DNA of 52,851 bases, taken from positions 1 through 52,851 of the forward strand of contig NW_027018244.1 in the NCBI RefSeq assembly GCF_032854445.1, read 5' to 3'. Below, one piece after another: positions 40,243-52,000 of the stretch. Below the pieces are notes generated by a model. It was not told the origin of the DNA. It worked only from the letters and a program-made list of their open reading frames with translations, and searched no databases. Both the position numbers and the translations under genes were made by a program. Position 1 is the first letter of the stretch, and each line of letters opens with the position of its first letter. Source of the stretch: Liolophura sinensis. Its lineage: Eukaryota > Mollusca > Polyplacophora > Chitonida > Chitonidae.

Positions 40243-40318
40243 ATAGTAAATGTAGCCGAATTGAATTAGCAAAAAGCCCAGGCAAAAATCCAAAAGTGGA
40301 AAAACTGTTCCAATGCTG

Positions 40319-40327
40319 CTGGTAAGA
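40319..40327 (+). other. Splice-donor-like CTG|GTAAGA
   Basis: CTGGTAAGA matches the 5' splice consensus well and recurs in most monomers. Copies with CTGATAAGA (for example near 30459, 32650 and 33197) lose the GT. Together with the acceptor-like site it would define a ~295-bp pseudo-exon per monomer and ~252-bp introns spanning the junction. This is inference from motif matches only. Confidence 0.25.
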
Positions 40328-40436
40328 GGCTAATCCGACGTATTTTGTGACGAGAAATCGAATGGTGCAAACCGCGTTGCTCTCCGACCAATACTTTTGG
40401 CTGTAGCGACAATTGAATGAGCATTTATGTGAAAAT

Positions 40437-40442
40437 CACGTG
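40437..40442. promoter_or_regulatory. CACGTG E-box palindrome, once per monomer
   Basis: CACGTG appears in essentially every monomer, including the diverged ones, although the bases right after it vary (CCTAAC, CCCAGC, ACCAGC, CGTAAC, CATAAC). CACGTG is the core site of bHLH and bHLH-Zip factors in eukaryotes. Whether it is bound here is unknown; a 6-bp site shared by descent is weak evidence of function. Confidence 0.3.
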
Positions 40443-42056
40443 CCTAACAACGGCTCTTACTCCATGGAAACCAAGGAAATTTGCAATTTTTCAACAGCTG
40501 GAGATGCCTGGCCCAATTGCGCATCTTTTGGCACCTTATTGATGTGGGTCAGTGTTTAATTGTACTTTTTACAGCAGACTGTATCAAGTACCTTGTGTTT
40601 TTTATATACAAATGGTGTGGTTTTTCAACATGTAGATAAAGACATTGAGTTTGTCTTCGACTTACAAGTAAGACAATTGCTGGATGAGTTAAATGGGCTT
40701 GGCCCAAAGATTTTACGTCTTCTGGGCTACCGAAGGGCACATAACTTATAATCAAAAGTTGAATATAGTAATGACCAGTCGCGATATTACATAGTAAATG
40801 TAGCCGAATTGAATTAGCAAAAAGCCCAGGCAAAAATCCAAAAGTGGAAAAACTGTTCCAATGCTGCTGGTAAGAGGCTAATCCGACGTATTTTGTGACG
40901 AGAAATCGAATGGTGCAAACCGCGTTGCTCTCCGACCAATACTTTTGGCTGTAGCGACAATTGAATGAGCATTTATGTGAAAATCACGTGCCTAACAACG
41001 GCTCTTACTCCATGGAAACCAAGGAAATTTGCAATTTTTCAACAGCTGGAGATGCCTGGCCCAATTGCGCATCTTTTGGCACCTTATTGATGTGGGTCAG
41101 TGTTTAATTGTACTTTTTACAGCAGACTGTATCAAATACCTTGTGTTTTTTATATACAAATGGTGTGGTTTTTCAACATGTAGATAAAGACATTGAGTTT
41201 GTCTTCGACTTAGAAGTAAGACAATTGCTGGATGAGTTAAATGGGCTTGGCCCAAAGATTTGACGTCTTCTGGGCTACCGAAGGGCACATAACTTATAAT
41301 CAAAAGTTGAATATAGTAATGACCAGTCGCGATATTACATAGTAAATGTAGCCTAATTTAATTAGCTAAAAGCCCAAGCAAAAATCCAAAAGTGGAAAAA
41401 CTGTTCCAATGCTGCTGGTAAGAGGCTAATCCGACGTATTTTGTGACGAGAAATCAAATGGTGCAAACCGCGTTGCTCTCCGACCAATACTTTTGGCTGT
41501 AGCGACAATTGAATGAGCATTTATGTGAAAATCACGTGCCTAACAACGGCTCTTACTCCATGGAAACCAAGGAAATTTGCAATTTTTCAACAGCTGGAGA
41601 TGCCTGGCCCAATTGCGCATCTTTTGGCACCTTATTGATGTGGGTCAGTGTTTAATTGTACTTTTTACAGCAGACTGTATCAAGTACCTTGTGTTTTTTA
41701 TATACAAATGGTGTGGTTTTTCAACATGTAGATTAAGACATTGAGATTGTCTTCGACTTAGAAGTAAGACAATTGCTGGATGAGTTAAATGGGCTTGGCC
41801 CAAAGATTTGACGTCTTCTGGCCTACCGAAGGGCACATAACTTATAATCAAAAGTTGAATATAGTAATGACCAGTCGCGATATTACATAGTAAATGTAGC
41901 CGAATTTAATTAGCAAAAAGCCCAAGCAAAAATCCAAAAGTGGTAAAACTGTTCCAATGCTGCTGGTAAGAGGCTAATCCGACGTATTTTGTGACGAGAA
42001 ATCGAATGGTGCAAACCGCGTTGCTCTCCCACCAACACTTATGGCTGTAGCTACAA

Positions 42057-42359
42057 TTGAATGAGCATTTATGTGAAAATCACGTGCCTAACAACGGCTC
42101 TTACTCCATGGAAACCAAGGAAATTTGCAATTTTTCAACAGCTGGAGATGCCTGGCCCAATTGCGCATCTTTTGGCACCTTATTGATGTGGGTCAGTGTT
42201 CAATTGTACTTTTTACAGCAGACTGTATCAAGTACCTTGTTGTTTTTATATACAAATGGTGTGGTTTTTCAACATGTAGATAAAGACATTGAGTTTGTCT
42301 TCGACTTAGAAGTAAGACAATTGCTGGATGAGTTAAATGGGCTTGGCCCAAAGATTTGA
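42057..42359 (+). other. Recurrent 100-codon plus-strand open frame, probably non-coding
   Basis: This frame starts MNEHLCENHV, spans the monomer junction and ends ...NGLGPKI before TGA. It is open only in copies where GTTCAATTG replaces GTTTAATTG, which turns TAA into CAA. Similar frames occur at 962, 14105, 26165, 30004, 32195, 33839, 34935, 35483, 36579, 37673, 44797 and 47538. I recognise no family, domain or signal peptide. Most copies are stopped by the TAA or by indels, so I treat it as a by-product of the repeat rather than a gene. Confidence 0.35.
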
Positions 42360-44046
42360 CGTCTTCTGGGCTACCGAAGGGCACATAACTTATAATCAAA
42401 AGTTGAATATAGTAATGACCAGTCGCGATATTACATAGTAAATGTAGCCGAATTGAATTAGCAAAAAGCCCAAGCAAAAATCCAAAAGTGGAAAAACTGT
42501 TCCAATGCTGCTGGTAAGAGGCTAATCCGACGTATTTTGTGACGAGAAATCGAATGGTGCAAACCGCGTTGCTCTCCGACCAATACTTTTGGCTGTAGCG
42601 ACAATTGAATGAGCATTTATGTGAAAATCACGTGCCTAACAACGGCTCTTACTCCATGGAAACCAAGGAAATTTGCAATTTTTCAACAGCTGGAGATGCC
42701 TGGCCCAATTGCGCATCTTTTGGCACCTTATTGATGTGGGTCAGTGTTTAATTGTACTTTTTACAGCAGACTGTATCAAATACCTTGTGTTTTTTATATA
42801 CAAATGGTGTGGTTTTTCAACATGTAGATAAAGACATTGAGTTTGTCTTCGACTTAGAAGTAAGACAATTGCTGGATGAGTTAAATGGGCTTGGCCCAAA
42901 GATTTTACGTCTTCTGGGCTACCGAAGGGCACATAACTTATAATCAAAAGTTGAATATAGTAATGACCAGTCGCGATATTACATAGTAAATGTAGCCTAA
43001 TTTAATTAGCAAAAAGCCCAAGCAAAAATCCAAAAGTGGAAAAACTGTTCCAATGCTGCTGGTAAGAGGCTAATCCGACGTATTTTGTGACGAGAAATCG
43101 AATGGTGCAAACCGCGTTGCTCTCCGACCAATACTTTTGGCTGTAGCGACAATTGAATGAGCATTTATGTGAAAATCACGTGCCTAACAACGGCTCTTAC
43201 TCCATGGAAACCAAGGAAATTTGCAATTTTTCAACAGCTGGAGATGCCTGGCCCAATTGCGCATCTTTTGGCACCTTATTGATGTGGGTCAGTGTTTAAT
43301 TGTACTTTTTACAGCAGACTGTATCAAATACCTTGTGTTTTTTGTATACAAATGGTGTGGTTTTTCAACATGTAGATAAAGACATTGAGTTTGTCTTCGA
43401 CTTAGAAGTAAGACAATTGCTGGGTGAGATAAATGGGCTTGGCCCAAAGATTTGACGTCTTCTGGGCTACCGAAGGGCACATAACTTATAATCAAAAGTT
43501 GAATATAGTAATGACCAGTCGCGATATTACATAGTAAATGTAGCCTAATTTAATTAGCGAAAAGCCCAAGCAAAAATCCAAAAGTGGAAAAACTGTTCCA
43601 ATGCTGCTGGTAAGAGGCTAATCCGACGTATTTTGTGACGAGAAATCGAATGGTGCAAACCGCGTTGCTCTCCGACCAATACTTTTGGCTGTAGCGACAA
43701 TTGAATGAGCATTTATGTGAAAATCACGTGCCTAACAACGGCTCTTACTCCATGGAAACCAAGGAAATTTGCAATTTTTCAACAGCTGGAGATGCCTGGC
43801 CCAATTGCGCATCTTTTGGCACCTTATTGATGTGGGTCAGTGTTTAATTGTACTTTTTACAGCAGACTGTATCAAGTACCTTGCTGTTTTTATATACAAA
43901 TGGTGTGGTTTTTCAACATGTAGATAAAGACATTGAGTTTGTCTTCGACTTAGAAGTAAGACAATTGCTGGATGAGTTAAATGGGCTTGGCCCAAAGATT
44001 TGACGTCTTCTGGGCTACCGAAGGGCACATAACTTATAATCAAAAG

Positions 44047-44663
44047 CTGAATATAGTAATGACCAGTCGAGATGGTACATTGTAAATGTAGCCGATTTCA
44101 ATTAGCAAAAAGATCAAGCAAAAATCCAAAAGTGGAAAAACTGTTCCAATGCTGCTGGTAAGAGGCTCATCCGACGTACTTTGTGACGAGAAATCGAATG
44201 GTGCAAACCGCGTTGATCTCCGACCAATACTTTTGGCTGTAGCGACAATTGAACGAGCATTTATGTGAAAATCACGTGCCCAACAAAGGTTCTTACTCCA
44301 TGGAAACCAAGGAAATTTGCAATTTTTCAACAACTGGAGATGCCTGGCCCAATTGAGCATCTTTTGGCACCTTATTGATGTGGGTCAGTGTTTAATTGTT
44401 CTTTTTACAGCAGACTATATCAAGTACCTTGTGTTTTTTATATACAAATGGTGTGGTTTTTTAACATGTAGATAAAGACATTGAGTTTGTCTTTCACTTA
44501 GAAGTAAAACAGTTGCTGGATGAGTTAAATGGGCTTGGCCCAAAGATTTGACGTCTTCTGGGCTACCGAAGGGCACATAACTTATAATCAAAAGTTAAAT
44601 ATAGCAATGACCAGTCGCGATGGTACATTGTAAATGTAGCCGATTTCAATTAGCAAAAAGATC
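44047..44663 (+). repeat. Diverged monomer-length segment, copy 1
   Basis: Roughly one repeat length here departs from the consensus at many sites. Near its start it reads GAGATGGTACATTGTAAATG and CCGATTTCAATTAG with AAAGATCAAGC. Further on come GACGTACTTTG, GTTGATCTCC, ATTGAACGAGC, CAACAAAGGTTC, CAATTGAGCATC, TTGTTCTTTTTAC, CAGACTATATC, TTTCACTTAGAAG and GTAAAACAGTTG. It ends after a second GATGGTACATTG and AAAGATCAGGC. Its boundaries do not coincide with the chosen monomer phase. It looks like an older or differently evolving monomer that escaped homogenisation. Confidence 0.85.
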
Positions 44664-46787
44664 AGGCAAAAATCCAAAAGTGGAAAAACTGTTCCAATGC
44701 TGCTGGTAAGAGGCTAATCCGACGTATTTTGTGACGAGAAATCGAATGGTGCAAACCGCGTTGCTCTCCGACCAATACTTTTGGCTGTAGCGACAATTGA
44801 ATGAGCATTTATGTGAAAATCACGTGCCTAACAACGGCTCTTACTCCATGGAAACCAAGGAAATTTGCAATTTTTCAACAGCTGGAGATGCCTGGCCCAA
44901 TTGCGCATCTTTTGGCACCTTATTGATGTGGGTCAGTGTTCAATTGTACTTTTTACAGCAGACTGTATCAAGTACCTTGTGTTTTTTATATACAAATGGT
45001 GTGGTTTTTCAACATGTAGATAAAGACATTGAGTTTGTCTTCGACTTAGAAGTAAGACAATTGCTGGATGAGTTAAATGGGCTTGGCCCAAAGATTTGAC
45101 GTCTTCTGGGCTACCGAAGGGCACATAACTTATAATCAAAAGTTGAATATAGTAATGACCAGTCGCGATATTACATAGTAAATGTAGCCGAATTTAATTA
45201 GCAAAAATCCCAGGCAAAAATCCAGAAGTGGCAAAACTGTTCCAATGCTGCTGGTAAGAGGCTAATCCGACGTATTTTGTGACGAGAAATCGAATGGTGC
45301 AAACCGCGTTGCTCTCCGACCAATACTTTTGGCTGTAGCGACAATTGAATGAGCATTTATGTGAAAATCACGTGCCCAGCAACGGCTCTTACTCCATGGA
45401 AACCAAGGAAATTTGCAATTTTTCAACAGCTGGAGATGCCTGGCCCAATTGCGCATCTTTTGGCACCTTATTGATGTGGGTCAGTGTTTAATTGTACTTT
45501 TTACAGCAGACTGTATCAAGTACCTTGTGTTTTTTTATATACAAATGGTGTGGTTTTTCAACATGTAGATAAAGACATTGAGTTTGTCTTCGACTTAGAA
45601 GTAAGACAATTGCTGGATGAGTTAAATGGGCTTGGCCCAAAGATTTGACGTCTTCTGGGCTACCGAAGGGCACATAACTTATAATCAAAAGTTGAATATA
45701 GTAATGACCAGTCGCGATATTACATAGTAAATGTAGCCGAATTGAATTAGCAAAAAGCCCAGGCAAAAATCCAAAAGTGGAAAAACTGTTCCAATGCTGC
45801 TGGTAAGAGGCTAATCCGACGTATTTTGTGACGAGAAATCGAATGGTGCAAACCGCGTTGCTCTCCGACCAATACTTTTGGCTGTAGCGACAACTGAATG
45901 AGCATTTATGTGAAAATCACGTGCCTAACAACGGCTCTTACTCCATGGAAACCAAGGAAATTTGCAATTTTTCAACAGCTGGAGATGCCTGGCCCAATTG
46001 CGCATCTTTTGGCACCTTATTGATGTGGGTCAGTGTTCAATTGTACTTTTTACAGCAGACTGTATCAAGTACCTTGTGTTTTTTATATACAAATGGTGTG
46101 GTTTTTCAACATGTAGATAAAGACATTGAGTTTGTCTTCGACTTAGAAGTAAGACAATTGCTGGATGAGTTAAATGGGCTTGGCCCAAAGATTTTACGTC
46201 TTCTGGGCTACCGAAGGGCACATAACTTATAATCAAAAGTTGAATATAGTAATGACCAGTCGCGATATTACATAGTAAATGTAGCCTAATTTAATTAGCA
46301 AAAAGCCCAAGCAAAAATCCAAAAGTGGAAAAACTGTTCCAATGCTGCTGGTAAGAGGCTAATCCGACGTATTTTGTGACGAGAAATCGAATGGTGCAAA
46401 CCGCGTTGCTCTCCGACCAATACTTTTGGCTGTAGCGACAATTGAATGAGCATTTATGTGAAAATCACGTGCCTAACAACGGCTCTTACTCCATGGAAAC
46501 CAAGGAAATTTGCAATTTTTCAACAGCTGGAGATGCCTGGCCCAATTGCGCATCTTTTGGCACCTTATTGATGTGGGTCAGTGTTTAATTGTACTTTTTA
46601 CAGCAGACTGTATCAAGTACCTTGCTGTTTTTATATACAAATGGTGTGGTTTTTCAACATGTAGATAAAGACATTGAGTTTGTCTTCGACTTAGAAGTAA
46701 GACAATTGCTGGATGAGTTAAATGGGCTTGGCCCAAAGATTTGACGTCTTCTGGGCTACCGAAGGGCACATAACTTATAATCAAAAG

Positions 46788-47404
46788 CTGAATATAGTAA
46801 TGACCAGTCGAGATGGTACATTGTAAATGTAGCCGATTTCAATTAGCAAAAAGATCAAGCAAAAATCCAAAAGTGGAAAAACTGTTCCAATGCTGCTGGT
46901 AAGAGGCTAATCCGACGTACTTTGTGACGAGAAATCGAATGGTGCAAACCGCGTTGATCTCCGACCAATACTTTTGGCTGTAGCGACAATTGAACGAGCA
47001 TTTATGTGAAAATCACGTGCCCAACAAAGGTTCTTACTCCATGGAAACCAAGGAAATTTGCAATTTTTCAACAACTGGAGATGCCTGGCCCAATTGAGCA
47101 TCTTTTGGCACCTTATTGATGTGGGTCAGTGTTTAATTGTTCTTTTTACAGCAGACTATATCAAGTACCTTGTGTTTTTTATATACAAATGGTGTGGTTT
47201 TTTAACATGTAGATAAAGACATTGAGTTTGTCTTTCACTTAGAAGTAAAACAGTTGCTGGATGAGTTAAATGGGCTTGGCCCAAAGATTTGACGTCTTCT
47301 GGGCTACCGAAGGGCACATAACTTATAATCAAAAGTTAAATATAGCAATGACCAGTCGCGATGGTACATTGTAAATGTAGCCGATTTCAATTAGCAAAAA
47401 GATC
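46788..47404 (+). repeat. Diverged monomer-length segment, copy 2
   Basis: This is the near-identical counterpart, 2,741 bp downstream, of the diverged segment at 44047-44663, with the same set of rare changes. The visible difference is AGAGGCTAAT here against AGAGGCTCAT in copy 1 (44168). It was amplified as part of the surrounding 5-monomer unit. Confidence 0.85.
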
Positions 47405-49071
47405 AGGCAAAAATCCAAAAGTGGAAAAACTGTTCCAATGCTGCTGGTAAGAGGCTAATCCGACGTATTTTGTGACGAGAAATCGAATGGTGCAAACCGC
47501 GTTGCTCTCCGACCAATACTTTTGGCTGTAGCGACAATTGAATGAGCATTTATGTGAAAATCACGTGCCTAACAACGGCTCTTACTCCATGGAAACCAAG
47601 GAAATTTGCAATTTTTCAACAGCTGGAGATGCCTGGCCCAATTGCGCATCTTTTGGCACCTTATTGATGTGGGTCAGTGTTCAATTGTACTTTTTACAGC
47701 AGACTGTATCAAGTACCTTGTGTTTTTTATATACAAATGGTGTGGTTTTTCAACATGTAGATAAAGACATTGAGTTTGTCTTCGACTTAGAAGTAAGACA
47801 ATTGCTGGATGAGTTAAATGGGCTTGGCCCAAAGATTTGACGTCTTCTGGGCTACCGAAGGGCACATAACTTATAATCAAAAGTTGAATATAGTAATGAC
47901 CAGTCGCGATATTACATAGTAAATGTAGCCGAATTTAATTAGCAAAAATCCCAGGCAAAAATCCAGAAGTGGCAAAACTGTTCCAATGCTGCTGGTAAGA
48001 GGCTAATCCGACGTATTTTGTGACGAGAAATCGAATGGTGCAAACCGCGTTGCTCTCCGACCAATACTTTTGGCTGTAGCGACAATTGAATGAGCATTTA
48101 TGTGAAAATCACGTGCCCAGCAACGGCTCTTACTCCATGGAAACCAAGGAAATTTGCAATTTTTCAACAGCTGGAGATGCCTGGCCCAATTGCGCATCTT
48201 TTGGCACCTTATTGATGTGGGTCAGTGTTTAATTGTACTTTTTACAGCAGACTGTATCAAGTACCTTGTGTTTTTTTATATACAAATGGTGTGGTTTTTC
48301 AACATGTAGATAAAGACATTGAGTTTGTCTTCGACTTAGAAGTAAGACAATTGCTGGATGAGTTAAATGGGCTTGGCCCAAAGATTTGACGTCTTCTGGG
48401 CTACCGAAGGGCACATAACTTATAATCAAAAGTTGAATATAGTAATGACCAGTCGCGATATTACATAGTAAATGTAGCCGAATTGAATTAGCAAAAAGCC
48501 CAGGCAAAAATCCAAAAGTGGAAAAACTGTTCCAATGCTGCTGGTAAGAGGCTAATCCGACGTATTTTGTGACGAGAAATCGAATGGTGCAAACCGCGTT
48601 GCTCTCCGACCAATACTTTTGGCTGTAGCGACAACTGAATGAGCATTTATGTGAAAATCACGTGCCTAACAACGGCTCTTACTCCATGGAAACCAAGGAA
48701 ATTTGCAATTTTTCAACAGCTGGAGATGCCTGGCCCAATTGCGCATCTTTTGGCACCTTTTTGATGTGGGTCAGTGTTTAATTGTACTTTTTACAGCAGA
48801 CTGTATCAAGTACCTTGTGTTTTTTATATACAAATGGTGTGGTTTTTCAACATGTAGATAAAGACATTGAGTTTGTCTTCGATTTAGAAGTAAGACAATT
48901 GCTGGATGAGTTAAATGGGCTTGGCCCAAAGATTTGACGTCTTCTGGGCTACCGAAGGGCACATAACTTATAATCAAAAGTTGAATATAGTAATGACCAG
49001 TCGCGATATTACATAGTAAATGTAGCCGAATTGAATTAGCAAAAAGCCCAGGCAAAAATCCAAAAGTGGAA

Positions 49072-52000
49072 AAACTGTTCCAATGCTGCTGGTAAGAGGC
49101 TAATCCGACGTATTTTGTGACGAGAAATCGAATGGTGCAAACCGCGTTGCTCTCCGACCAATACTTTTGGCTGTAGCGACAATTGAATGAGCATTTATGT
49201 GAAAATCACGTGCCTAACAACGGCTCTTACTCCATGGAAACCAAGGAAATTTGCAATTTTTCAACAGCTGGAGATGCCTGGCCCAATTGCGCATCTTTTG
49301 GCACCTTATTGATGTGGGTCAGTGTTTAATTGTACTTTTTACAGCAGACTGTATCAAATACCTTGTGTTTTTTATATACAAATGGTGTGGTTTTTCAACA
49401 TGTAGATAAAGACATTGAGTTTGTCTTCGACTTAGAAGTAAGACAATTGCTGGATGAGTTAAATGGGCTTGGCCCAAAGATTTGACGTCTTCTGGGCTAC
49501 CGAAGGGCACATAACTTATAATCAAAAGTTGAATATAGTAATGACCAGTCGCGATATTACATAGTAAATGTAGCCTAATTTAATTAGCAAAAAGCCCAAG
49601 CAAAAATCCAAAAGTGGAAAAACTGTTCCAATGCTGCTGGTAAGAGGCTAATCCGACGTATTTTGTGACGAGAAATCAAATGGTGCAAACCGCGTTGCTC
49701 TCCGACCAATACTTTTGGCTGTAGCGACAATTGAATGAGCATTTATGTGAAAATCACGTGCCTAACAACGGCTCTTACTCCATGGAAACCAAGGAAATTT
49801 GCAATTTTTCAACAGCTGGAGATGCCTGGCCCAATTGCGCATCTTTTGGCACCTTATTGATGTGGGTCAGTGTTTAATTGTACTTTTTACAGCAGACTGT
49901 ATCAAGTACCTTGTGTTTTTTATATACAAATGGTGTGGTTTTTCAACATGTAGATTAAGACATTGAGTTTGTCTTCGACTTAGAAGTAAGACAATTGCTG
50001 GATGAGTTAAATGGGCTTGGCCCAAAGATTTGACGTCTTCTGGGCTACCGAAGGGCACATAACTTATAATCAAAAGTTGAATATAGTAATGACCAGTCGC
50101 GATATTACATAGTAAATGTAGCCGAATTTAATTAGCAAAAAGCCCAAGCAAAAATCCAAAAGTGGTAAAACTGTTCCAATGCTGCTGGTAAGAGGCTAAT
50201 CCGACGTATTTTGTGACGAGAAATCGAATGGTGCAAACCGCGTTGCTCTCCCACAGACACTTATGGCTGTAGCTACAATTGAATGAGCATTTATGTGAAA
50301 ATCACGTGCCTAACAACGGCTCTTACTCCATGGAAACCAAGGAAATTTGCAATTTTTCAACAGCTGGAGATGCCTGGCCCAATTGCGCATCTTTTGGCAC
50401 CTTATTGATGTGGGTCAGTGTTTAATTGTACTTTTTACAGCAGACTGTATCAAGTACCTTGTGTTTTTTATATACAAATGGTGTGGTTTTTCAACATGTA
50501 GATTAAGACATTGAGTTTGTCTTCGACTTAGAAGTAGGACAATTGCTGGATGAGTTAAATGGGCTTGGCCCAAAGATTTGACGTCTTCTGGGCTACCGAA
50601 GGGCACATAACTTATAATCAAAAGTTGAATATAGTAATGACCAGTCGCGATATTACATAGTAAATGTAGCCTAATTTAATTAGCGAAAAGCCCAGGCAAA
50701 AATCCAAAAGTGGAAAAACTGTTCCAATTCTGCTGGGTAAGAGGCTAATCCGACGTATTTTGTGACGAGAAATCGAATGGTGCAAACCGCGTTTGCTCTC
50801 CGACCAATACTTTTGGCTGTAGCGACAATTGAATGAGCATTTATGTGAAAATCACGTGCCTAACAACGGCTCTTACTCCATGGAAACCAAGGAAATTTGC
50901 AATTTTTCAACAGCTGGAGATGCCTGGCCCAATTGCGCATCTTTTGGCACCTTATTGATGTGGGTCAGTGTTAATTGTACTTTTTACAGCAGACTGTATC
51001 AAGTACCTTGTGTTTTTATATATACAAATGGTGTGGTTTTTCAACATGTAGATTAAAGACATTGAGTTTGTCTTCGACTTAGAAGTAAGACAATTGCTGG
51101 ATGAGTTAAATGGCTTGGCCCAAAGATTTGACGTTCTTCTGGGCTACCGAAGGGCACATAACTTATAATCAAAAGTTGAATATAGTAATGACCAGTCGCG
51201 ATATTTACATAGTAAATGTAGCCGAATTGAATTAGCAAAAAGCCCAGGCAAAAATCCAAAAGTGGGAAAAACTGTTCCAATGCTGCTGGTAAGAGGCTAA
51301 TCCGACGTATTTTGTGACGAGAAATCGAATGGTGCAAACCGCGTTGCTCTCCGACCAATACTTTTGGCTGTAGCGACAATTGAATGAGCATTTATGTGAA
51401 AATCACGTGCCTAACAACGGCTCTTACTCCATGGAAACCAAGGAAATTTGCAATTTTTCAACAGCTGGAGATGCCTGGCCCAATTGCGCATCTTTTGGCA
51501 CCTTATTGATGTGGGTCAGTGTTTAATTGTACTTTTTACAGCAGACTGTATCAAGTACCTTGTGTTTTTTATATACAAATGGTGGTGGTTTTTCAACATG
51601 TAGATAAAGACATTGAGTTTGTCTTCGACTTACAAGTAAGACAATTGCTGGATGAGTTAAATGGGCTTGGGCCCAAAGATTTTACGTCCTTCTGGGCTAC
51701 CGAAGGGCACATAACTTATAATCAAAAGTTGAATATAGTAATGACCAGTCGCGATATTACATAGTAAAATGTAGCCGAATTGAATTAGCAAAAAGCCCAG
51801 GCAAAAATCCAAAAGTGGAAAAACTGTTCCAATGCTGCTGGTAAGAGGCTAATCCGACGTATTTTGTGACGAGAAATCGAATGGTGCAAACCGCGTTGCT
51901 CTCCGACCAATACTTTTGGCTGTAGCGACAATTGATATGAGCATTTATGTGAAAAATCACGTGCCTAACAACGGCTCTTACTCCATGGAAACCAAGGAAA

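Larger units (their letters stand above)
40001..40285 (-). other. Recurrent minus-strand open frame (68-97 codons), probably non-coding
   Basis: The minus strand of most monomers has an open frame ending in ...AVKSTIKH, starting either at MGFLPGLF/MPGLFANS (94-97 codons) or at an internal MIISYV (68 codons). The longer form needs the GAATTGAATTAG variant; copies with GAATTTAATTAG have only the shorter one. No family is recognisable. It overlaps the plus-strand frame antiparallel and is broken by indels in several copies, so a real protein is unlikely. Confidence 0.35.
39998..40545 (+). repeat. Reference satellite monomer (clean 548-bp copy)
   Basis: This copy is close to the common form and has no obvious indel, so it serves to map landmarks. 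In order it holds: a pyrimidine-rich acceptor-like stretch ending in ACAG at 40026; TATATA at 40055-40060; an imperfect dyad at 40105-40126; GACGTC at 40166-40171; a GTAAT/ATTAC inverted repeat at 40220-40242 enclosing TCGCGA at 40231-40236; two GCAAAAA words flanking CCCAG; a donor-like CTG|GTAAGA at 40321/40322; the E-box palindrome CACGTG at 40437-40442; CCATGG at 40462-40467; and CAGCTG at 40495-40500. The unit shows no obvious internal sub-repeat. The choice of start is arbitrary because the array is continuous. Confidence 0.95.
38110..41870 (+). repeat. Left copy of a block repeated 20 monomers (10,962 bp) away
   Basis: This ~3.8-kb stretch shares a run of rare variants with about 49072-52851: ATCAAATACC (38393/49355), GATTAAGAC (38991/49953), CTCCCACAGACAC (39286/50248), GAAGTAGGAC (39570/50532), CAATTCTGCTGG (39771), CTTACAAGTAAG with GATTTTACG (40661/40710), GCTAAAAGCCCAAGC (41365), and GAGATTG with CTGGCCTACC (41743/41817). 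The order of variants is the same in both copies. The copies differ mainly by single-base indels in the right-hand one. Confidence 0.85.
43560..48778 (+). repeat. Tandem 5-monomer duplication, 2,741-bp period
   Basis: The segment about 43560-46037 reappears at 46301-48778 with an exact 2,741-bp offset. Shared rare features include CTTGCTGTTTTTA (43880/46621), the diverged segment with GAGATGGTACATTG (44070/46811), CCAGAAGTGGCAAAAC (45222/47963) and CGACAACTGAATGAG (45889/48630). I found only two differences inside: 44168 (C versus A in AGAGGCT-AT) and 46019/48760 (A versus T). Limits are set by the first mismatches outside: GCGAAAAG versus GCAAAAAG at 43559/46300, and TTCAATTG versus TTTAATTG at 46038/48779. 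The near identity points to a recent copy event. Confidence 0.88.

Noticed and set aside
40321-40370. Pol III A and B boxes (tRNA-derived origin) around GGTAAGAGG and AAATCGAATGG
   Set aside because: Spacing is plausible, but both boxes miss invariant positions and no tRNA fold or terminator follows.
40124-40415. Monomer built from two half-units, suggested by GACAATTG twice ~284 bp apart
   Set aside because: Only the 8-mer and a few nearby bases match; the rest of the two halves shows no alignment by eye.
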